Origin: Chiua virens
Taxonomy: Eukaryota; Basidiomycota; Agaricomycetes; Boletales; Boletaceae
Length of the DNA stretch: 64,000 nucleotides
NCBI GenBank assembly: GCA_019787685.1
Contig: JAHNUO010000013.1
Coordinates: 1,240,001-1,304,000 of the forward strand
Reading direction: 5' to 3'
The notes beneath the pieces are model-generated. The model was not told where the DNA came from. It saw only the letters and a program-made list of their open reading frames with translations, and ran no database searches. The translations under genes and the position numbers were made by a program. The first letter of the stretch is position 1, and every line of letters starts with the position of its first letter. Below are positions 56,814 through 64,000 of the stretch, in pieces.

Positions 56814-57507
56814 GATACTAGTAGCAGAGACAATTACGTGAGTGGGAGCGGATCTGGAGTTGTTCGTCGTTTGGAGGCCCGTGCTTCAGGCGACTATAAA
56901 GCTTTCCTGCATGGATGATCCGCAAGATGCTGGTACTAATTTTGAGTTATCCTGGTGAAATTATGTGAATTCTGGAAGTCCACCTACGCGGAAAGAGAGA
57001 GAGAAAGAGAATTGCATTGGGATCAAGATGATCGCCGATCAAGATGTTACATAAGATCTTGGGTAAGTGCAAGAATGGATGACACCGGGTGGGTACAACC
57101 ACACAGTTTGATGAGCAACAAGGTTTCCTTAGGCTTGGGATCTTGTGATCTGATCGCCTTCATTTGCCGATGAATCACCATGAGACTCAGACATACTAGA
57201 CTAAGGTTCAGAGATCATTGGTGTATGTTATGTATGATGAACAGCAACTCAGAGTTCAAGTTGGAGCCCACTGGCAACTGGCCGCTGGGTCTGCTAGTGG
57301 GATTCAGAATTTCAGATACTAACTACTGTTGCATGCGGCAGGCTGAATGCGAAGTACTCTGACTACTACAACTCTGTTCTCCGAGTCAAGACATATACTA
57401 CTAGTGATGAAGGATTCAGAATACATGTTTACTTGCCGGTGTACAGACAGTTGGAACACGATCATCATGATTGTTACTACAACGGCTCATGGGTACTTGC
57501 CGATAAA

Positions 57508-58290
57508 TCAACTCAAGCCTGAGTTAGGGCGCCTCTCTCGCAGAACTCCCAAGATCTCTGCAAGAACCTTCGTTTGCTCCGTCAAAACTCGATTCAACTC
57601 CCTAAATATCTCTTCTACATTGTTCCCAGAGCGCTCACCAGCAGGAATGGGTTGTGACGGTCCAAATACGTCGACTAGGAAGGGAGACTGGAGACGGCGC
57701 CGCTTCCGAGTCTCTTGCCGCAAGGCGTGTGCAGGTACAGATGTTGCTCGATCAATGCTGTTTGAGTTGGTCAATGATCCTCCGAAGTTACCAGTGGCAC
57801 GACGGCATGGTGTCTAGTTTGTCTTCATATCAGCATGTTTGTGTGTATGATACTGATTAGCATACGTACCACAGGAAAATTATTCTCACTTGACCGCCTT
57901 CTTTTCAAGTTTGGGTGATCAGTTGTACTGGAAACGTCCTGAGACTTGAGTGTCTCATTTGAGTCCTCTACCACTACATTCGAGTGGCAAAGAACATTCG
58001 AACTGTCAGGGAATGTTGGTGAGCAATTTGGATACTTTGTTAGTGGCACTAACCTCATTACTTCTTCATCATGGTGGGCCGCTGTTCGTGGGGATGATGG
58101 ATCTGTCGAAAACATAGGCAATTCTGTTTGACTGTGTAAATATCAGTCATTTATTGTTACACGGTAGGATATGCTGACCATTCGACCAGTCTCTTGGCTG
58201 ACCAGAAGGATCCTCGTCTGATGGAGTGTCTGGCAGTGCTGGTGAGCCAAACTTGTTGCGGTATTCAATGCGGTATGCCCTGTACATGTC
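57508..58290 (-). CDS. Unrecognised minus-strand gene with C-terminal coiled coil
   Basis: Three exon-like blocks join with plausible introns. The first is MYRAYRIEYRNKFGSPALP..DEDPSGQPRDWSN (about 58290-58180). The second is a Ser/acid-rich exon (LPMFSTDPSSPRTAAHHDEE to LKRRRSSENNFPV, 58121-57873). The third is a final exon to the stop at 57508 (RATGNFGGSLTNSNSIDRA, then NVEEIFRELNRVLTEQTKV, a predicted coiled coil). A nuclear-type basic patch (LKRRRS, RKRRRLQ) is visible twice. I do not recognise the family. It lies about 700 bp upstream of the DUF6698-like gene on the same strand. Confidence 0.45.
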
Positions 58291-59179
58291 GTGGTTTGTT
58301 GGGAGAAAGAGTCACAGTACCAGTGAGGTAGATCACTGAGTTTCAAGTCAATGATTCAGGTTCAGATCGAGAGCATCGGTACGGTGTAACTCAGGCCACT
58401 TTCATCGTCTCCTTGGTCAAAATTCGGCCGGATCTTTCCCAGAATGTACCACTCAGGCTGGCATGTGGATAATGGCTCATGACCTCGTACTAGGCATAAT
58501 GGAATTATGAGACGCCGTTTATGAGATGTGGGTAGTAATGGCTCCCATACAGGCAACTGTGCATTGACCCCATTTGATCTAGTATCGGCATGGTGTGGGC
58601 CTGAACAGGGTCCCAGAACAGCTTACGACTCAGGTTTGGTCATGGTGGGGCCACTAGCAGGCCACATTCCAACCCAAAACGAGTCAGAAAGTTGGAGTAG
58701 TTACGCACCCGCATAACATGTACCTATCTTAGTTCCGTAGCATGTAAGCTGCAGCACAGCTGCTGCACAACTGGCGATTCTAAGTTTCCGCGGCACTCCC
58801 CGCCGCACTGTTGCTTTGGGCTGGAAGCCCTTACTCTATCTAGTCTTCGTCACCTTAGATTACCAGCTCATGTACCTACATAGCTCGAGTCATTCACTAT
58901 ACAACCCATTCATTCTTCCTCCACTGACACACGAAAGCCACGGAAAGCATTCGACATGCACGGATTGAAGTCAGACTCCATTGCATGTTTCAAGACGCTC
59001 AGGCTGTCACGGTATCGTACATCGTGTGTCTGGGTTCCTTTAGTACATAATTTAGTGCTACTCAGGCCGGTACACTACTGTACAGTTGACAACTTGGAGG
59101 GTGGCAGGTCACGGTGGGACATATGGTCTTCCGCCTGGCGCTACAGTTCTGTTGTTCAGTGAAACTTGGCCATTGTTGC

Positions 59180-60090
59180 TACTGAAATCTCACCAATTCA
59201 CTGCATGAATCGGAAACATCGCAAGTCCCATTGATCCTCCGCAGCTTCCTTTCATTTCCTGCAAGCGTCTGTTTACTACGATGTTGGTATATGCTCATGA
59301 GGTCATAACTTATATTACTTACCATGTCCTCTTCACCACTTAAGCCGGCATCCATCAGTGATTCTGATCGTGGTCGTTTGTGGTCCAAATTGTGGAGGTG
59401 GAGTACCTCTTTGTCGCCACTCTCAGGCTGCTACTCGTCCATTCAGAAACTTCAAGTTGAAAGCGATCAAGGATTGAATACTACTTGCCTCCATATCGTC
59501 ATCCGACTCTTCCCAAAGATCTGGTTGTGCTAATGACTTGCCAGCCCAGGAGTCGGGGTTCTGGGAATCCTGAAGTATGAATGCTTCTCGTACACTGGGA
59601 TCCTCTTGACTAGGTTTGTGCGCAATGTTGTCCTCCCGAAAGAGCCCAAGAATGATTTCTGCTGCACTCGCATTGAACGATGAGGATCGTGAACCATGAG
59701 AATAACATCAGTCTCGGGACATCATGCGTCTGAGATTCACGAAGCTACAAACCTGAGGTGCAAAGTCCAATGGAAAAGTCCCTCATTCAAAGATTCATCT
59801 CCTGACCTGCCTATGTGGGGTAATAGGCTATCCGGGGTAGAAACTTACACACAATGATGACGAACCCATGCCTGACATGGGTATGGGCGAACCAAATAAA
59901 TGGTTCCACAGACTCGGAAATATGGAGTCTGTGCTCAAACCTTGTGACCTTGTGAGCTTACTATGTACTGGCAGCGAGACACGCCGTTCAAGTTGACTTA
60001 CGTTACTAGCTGCTTGACCATAGTAGGATCTGTGATCCAGCTTACTGATTAAAGAAGCAGCCCAGAGGAGAATAGAAATGGATGTGACAT
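59180..60090 (-). other. Possible exons of an unrecognised minus-strand gene
   Basis: Open blocks MTDVTSISILLWAASLIS (about 60097-59990), GLSTDSIFPSLWNHLFGS (about 59940-59850), AEIILGLFREDN and DPSVREAFILQDSQNPDSW (about 59660-59570), and DHKRPRSESLMDAGLSGEED (about 59388-59320) lie in order with GT/AG-like borders between them. They could be the 5' part of the gene ending at 57508. No family is recognised and the model is not secure. Nothing else is seen in 58300-60100. Confidence 0.3.
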
Positions 60091-60342
60091 CAGTCATGAT
60101 CGTCTGATTTGTTAAACTCACTGGCACTGTACCCTTGCAGGGCCGACGGCGACTTGGACTCAGAGGCGTCGAGTTTCAACTTGCTTGAGCAATCCTGTCT
60201 GAAGAATCCGTGGTCAAACGGCCCCCCCAACCCCAACCCCCCACTTCCTGCCAGTGCCAGTGTCACCAATTCTAGCAGTGGGATACACATGCGTATCAGC
60301 CGCCTCCTTGCAGTCATATCTGCAGGGTTCTTCGTTTTTCTG

Positions 60343-62156
60343 ATGCATGCTGGCCGTTTCAAATGCGGGGCATGGTCATGTGAACGGACATTTGATTCAT
60401 CTAGTGGGCTCACCCACCATCGCTCAAGCTGTTTCTACTATAGACAGGAATCCACCAACAGAGCAAGCCTTCCAAATCAGTGCAAACGTCTACTACCACC
60501 TGACTCGGAGACAGTGACCAACCTGGCTTCCAAGAAGGCAAGAGTAGACCAGGTAAATCCCTCTTTCCTTGGTGTGTCGTATCTCACCATGATCCGATAT
60601 ATCAACAGATTCTTGGATCTCCTTCCACAGCACTGTCTCCGAGGAATGATGATGCCATCGTTCCCAACTTGAACCCTCAGGCTGATGGTAACGCTACCTT
60701 CACATCGGTGGCCACCAACAGCATCCCTCCACTTTCCGGAGACTTGGGGTCTGGATCAGTTCCTGAGAGTACTCTTGATGCTCCTGGAAATTCAGGCCGT
60801 GCTGTGCGGTCAAGGAGACTGCCCGCACGATTCAGGGACGTGCTCCCAGAGCCATCTCTTCCATGCCCATTGAACCCAGAAGCAGGCACTGCCAGTGGCA
60901 CGTCCGAGTCCTCTGAACCTACTTCCCTGTCAATTCTACCCCATGTAATTCTGCTCGTGTATGACTCATTCCGCACATGCTTCAATGCATTTTCTGTTGC
61001 ACGCGAATACCGCCACCATCCATCATATGACCCTGACTCGTTCTTGATGATCGATCAACTCACCAATGCAACGCATGAGCCTTCGTCCACTGGTGTGCCT
61101 TCCCTAGACATGTCTCCTCCTCCTCCTCCCTGGCCATGGAAAAATATGGCTATATGGCGATTGATGACGTGGATGATGTCGGGCAGTAAACTCAAGTCTG
61201 AGGCTGAAGTCACTCGTCTGGTACAGGAGGTGATCAGTGCTGAGGATTTTGATCCTAAGGACCTTGCTGGATTCAATGCGCACACGGAAATGAAACGCTT
61301 CGACAAATCCGAGAATAGTACGCCTGGACACGAGTTGACTAGCATGCCGAGTCTAGCTCCGGATTCTTGGAAACAGTCAACTGTCAGTATTTCAGTGCCT
61401 ACAAGAGAACAAAATGCGAATGGGAATGGAAGAAATTTCGAGATCCCAGGGCTCTTTCACCGCTCGTTGACTGGTGTAATCCGTGCAGTCTTCGCTGAGA
61501 AGGCTGCCAAGTTGTTTCATCTTACCCCCTTCAAACGTATTTGGATGTCTCCCTTGTCAGGTCGAGAGCAACGCGTATACGACGAATTATGCACCTCAGA
61601 TGCCTGGATCACCGCGCATCATGAAATACAAAAGCAAAAGTGGAGCAATGGGTGCGAGCTGGAACATGTAATCGCTGGGCTGATGTTCTGGTCAGATGCG
61701 ACACATCTTGCACAGTTCGGCAATGCATCTGCCTGGCCTGTATACTTATTCTTTGGGAATCAATCCAAGTATACTCGCGCATGCCCTAACTCAGGTGCAT
61801 GTCACCCGGTTGCATTAATCCCTAAGGTGAGTAAAGAGGATAAGTTCTCAAGGCAACCCCGTCGGGTCCTCTGAATCCTGATCTGTTACATTCAGCTACC
61901 TGAAACCATAGCCATGTTCGTGTCGACGATCTCAATGAAGAAATCCATCAATGACATCCTAGCTCACTGCAAACGTGAGCTCTTTCATGCTGTGTGGAAC
62001 ATACTACTCGACGATGAGTTCATTGATGCCTACCGAAATGGTATTGTTATCAAATGTTATGATGGGAAGTATCGACGAGTCTTCCCTCGGATATTTACAT
62101 ATTCAGCAGACTATCCCAAGAAGTATGTATTCATTTTTACCTCGTGCAGAACAATG
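60343..62156 (+). pseudogene. Plavaka-type transposase, 5' two-thirds, truncated by insertion
   Basis: ATG at 60343 (MHAGRFKCGAWSCERTF) gives an N-terminal C2H2-like finger (C-x4-C, then HHRSSC), to 60552. An intron leads to a long exon ending at 61826 with the family's words: SREYL-like AREYRHHPSYDPDSF, FNAHTEMKRFDK, SWKQSTVSISVP, FEIPGLFHRSLTGVIRAVF, FHLTPFKRIW, EHVIAGLMFWSDATHLAQFG, WPVYLFFGNQSKYTRACP. The third exon starts at 61896 (LPETIAMFV) and has CKRELFHAVWNILLDDEFI, GIVIKCYDGKYRRVFPRIFTYSADYP. After a GTATGT donor at about 62123 the gene is cut at 62156 by a retroelement; the catalytic C-terminal part is not in the window. Plavaka elements are CACTA-like DNA transposons of basidiomycetes. 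No frameshift was seen in the retained part. Confidence 0.82.
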
Positions 62157-62283
62157 TGAAACAACCAAACCTTTACAGGCTTAAGTTATTTGCTGGAAGG
62201 ACAATGAAAGCGAGTCTGTGTGACTAGAGAGGCTTGGAGAAACTCCAGAAGGACAAGACTGGGTCCTTCAGTGAGTTGGGGAT
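62157..62283 (-). repeat. 127-bp LTR end (direct repeat, left copy)
   Basis: It matches 63382-63508 with one mismatch. On plus it begins TGAAACAACCAAACC and ends GTTGGGGAT. Confidence 0.88.
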
Positions 62284-63381
62284 TCTGCTTGATCCTCCTG
62301 CTCTTGGAGAGGAAGAGTAGTCTCCTGCTAAGCCCATTAATTCTCTGGTTCTATCATCTGCAGCTTTTACTTGGGCTTGAGCTTCAGCCAATTGTGTTGA
62401 TGCTCTAGCAAGAGCACCTGCTAGATTATCTCTCTGCTGCTCAAGGCCTTGTATCCTGCCATTGTCAAGATTTACTTGATCTTGCAATGAGTTAAATCCA
62501 GCAATTAGAGCACTCTAGTCTTGCTCTGAGATTTTTGCAGTCATATTGATAGGGGTAAAGCGGAATTAGATTTGATTGATTGAGTCTAGATCAATCTAGT
62601 TATCAAGAATGATGTCAACAGTTGGGGGATCTTCAGGTATTATTGGGATAATCTCTTCAATAGGTAGAGGGTTCTCCCAGGCTACTATGTCTTCTGCTGG
62701 TCCCCAACCTTGAGAAATTGGTTGAAAGAGTCTAGATTGGATCTGGTGTTCTAGGTTGATCCAGGATGGAGGGATAGACAGCACTGAGTTATCAATCACC
62801 TATCTATATCACTGCTATGGAGGGGTATTTTATTATGATTTTTCCTGGTCTTGGTTTGCTAGAGTACCCCAGAGACTCTGGCTCAATATTCAAGAGTAAT
62901 TCTTGTAGTATAATGTTGTCAAGCTGTGTTGACAACTTTGGCAAGGGTGATGGGATCAATGGGGGATGATGGGCCTTCACCAATAGTGTCCTGAACTATT
63001 TGATGACAATAGATTGATGGGATATCAATACTGGTTTGTTGGAATGGATTTGGGGTCAAGGTGTATAAGTTTCTTGACTCAACTTGAAGAAGGTTGTAAC
63101 TAGGTAACCTTCTGGTAATCCTGCTATATAAAAACTAGGGTAGGCTCGTCAGCCTCTACCTTCTCTTCTGGCTCAATCCAAAAGGAGGGAATCAGGGGTT
63201 CTTCAATCTTGTAGTAAAATAAAATGGAAGGGATGACACTAGCAATCAATACTAATGTCCTGACAATGAACTAGTGTGCCTAGGTGCACAGAGAACCTCA
63301 CTGATCAATACTAGAACTCGAAAGGGGAGGTCTAGGGTAGCTAATCCTAAACCAAGAGAAGTAAGTAAAGTCTTGTCCTAA

Positions 63382-63943
63382 TGAAACAACCAAACCTTTA
63401 CAGGCTTAAGTTATTTGCTGGAAGGACAATGAAAGCGAGTCTGTGTGACTAGAGAGGCTTGGGGAAACTCCAGAAGGACAAGACTGGGTCCTTCAGTGAG
63501 TTGGGGATGTCCCTGAAACAACCTAGAACAAATCTAGACTGTAGAGTGTAAAGGATGAAGTGAAAGGTGGTTCAGTCCAGATGAGAGGCGAAAACTCCAA
63601 GAGAACTTTGTTAGAGCTCTCTGGATTTCATTCATGGGGTTTATATACTACATGGATATCGGAGTTCTAATCTGAGTATGAACTACGTAGATAAGCATAC
63701 TGTATTCTATTGGATGATAAGGTGTGAATCTATATGAGTCATAGATAAGAGCATAGCCTTGCACTGCCGGTGATGAGTCAGTGATAAGGAAAATGAATAG
63801 ATAAGGGACATGTGTTGATGGATGCTGTGTTATTGTGGCAGCCAATCGGATATGTTCCTTTGGACAGCCTTGACATGAGGTATGAATCTTAGAATAGGTT
63901 GAATGTCGGAGTTGAGAAGTGAGGAAAAGTTGGTATTGTAACA
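63382..63943 (-). repeat. Complete LTR of the right-edge retroelement
   Basis: 562 bp; in element orientation TGTTACAATACC...GTTGTTTCA, with a TATATAAACC promoter match at about 63640-63650. A purine tract (AGAAGGGGGATAG) abuts its outer side at 63944-63956, so a second internal region probably continues to the right and the LTR is shared in tandem. Confidence 0.75.
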
Positions 63944-64000
63944 CTATCCCCCTTCTGTTGATCAGGCTCCGAATGATCGATTTCGTAATTGAGACGATGG
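63944..64000 (-). other. Polypurine tract and 3' end of a further retroelement internal region
   Basis: Read on minus, the sequence ends in AGAAGGGGGATAG just before TGTTAC, the normal place of a polypurine tract before a 3' LTR. The element extends outside the window. Confidence 0.5.

Larger units (their letters stand above)
62157..63943 (-). mobile_element. Internally deleted LTR retroelement (LTR - leader - gag start - LTR end)
   Basis: On the minus strand, a 562-bp LTR (63943-63382; TGTTACAATACC to GTTTGGTTGTTTCA) is followed by a leader of about 850 bp and a Gag N-terminus (MTAKISEQD, stop, then NSLQDQVNLDNGRIQGLEQ and QLAEAQAQVKAADDRT, 62541-62284). This runs directly into the last 127 bp of an LTR (62283-62157). 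The deletion removes the rest of gag, all pol and most of the second LTR. The coiled-coil Gag start is typical of agaricomycete Ty3 elements. The left end lies in an intron of the Plavaka gene. Confidence 0.7.

Overview
The window looks like nuclear DNA of a TE-rich filamentous basidiomycete, most likely an agaricomycete. The evidence is short introns (about 45-70 bp, GT..AG with a few GC..AG), Ty3/gypsy chromoviruses, PIF/Harbinger, Tc1, pogo/Tigger and Plavaka transposases, a DUF6698-like gene, and a membrane protein with the basidiomycete CRLNFGKGL signature. The species cannot be named from the sequence.

Layout. 1-9761: an old Ty3 pol split by a young Ty3 chromovirus (598-7585) with identical 618-bp LTRs and GGTGT target duplications. 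9762-12376: a minus-strand Cys-rich gene with a solo LTR inside an exon. 12377-17700: a nest of solo LTRs and two layers of inverted subterminal repeat arrays around an AGTGTA satellite. 18370-28583: a host-gene island with an ARMT1/DUF89-type protein, a secreted polyamine/amine oxidase, a conserved multipass membrane protein (all +) and a short-chain dehydrogenase (-). 28791-34602: an LTR-like repeat holding a two-gene Harbinger element, whose transposase exon holds a Tc1 element. 35433-35880: a pogo/Tigger remnant. 36309-44919: an LTR split by a second chromovirus copy (36746-44468, minus). 45142-50310: two direct, decayed fragments of cytosolic leucyl-tRNA synthetase separated by another copy of the LTR-like repeat. 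51490-53046: an ACOT9-type hotdog thioesterase. 54676-55221: a solo LTR. 55470-60090: a DUF6698-like gene and unrecognised minus-strand exons. 60343-62156: the 5' part of a Plavaka transposase, cut in an intron by an internally deleted retroelement that runs to the right edge.

How it fits together. Most of the window is layered transposon insertion around a small conserved gene island. Target duplications let the order of many insertions be read. The two chromovirus copies are the most informative pair. They share gag-pol, a conserved G GGT TTT slip site at the gag/pol junction and the R-U5 part of the LTR, but differ in one contiguous 3' module (Pol tail plus U3). The older copy has LTRs that differ only by transitions at CpG sites, a signature of cytosine methylation and deamination. 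The younger copy has identical LTRs but a frameshifted pol. Several host genes carry single-base frameshifts, some in homopolymers, so assembly error must be excluded before calling them dead. All comparisons were made by eye; no alignment or database search was run.
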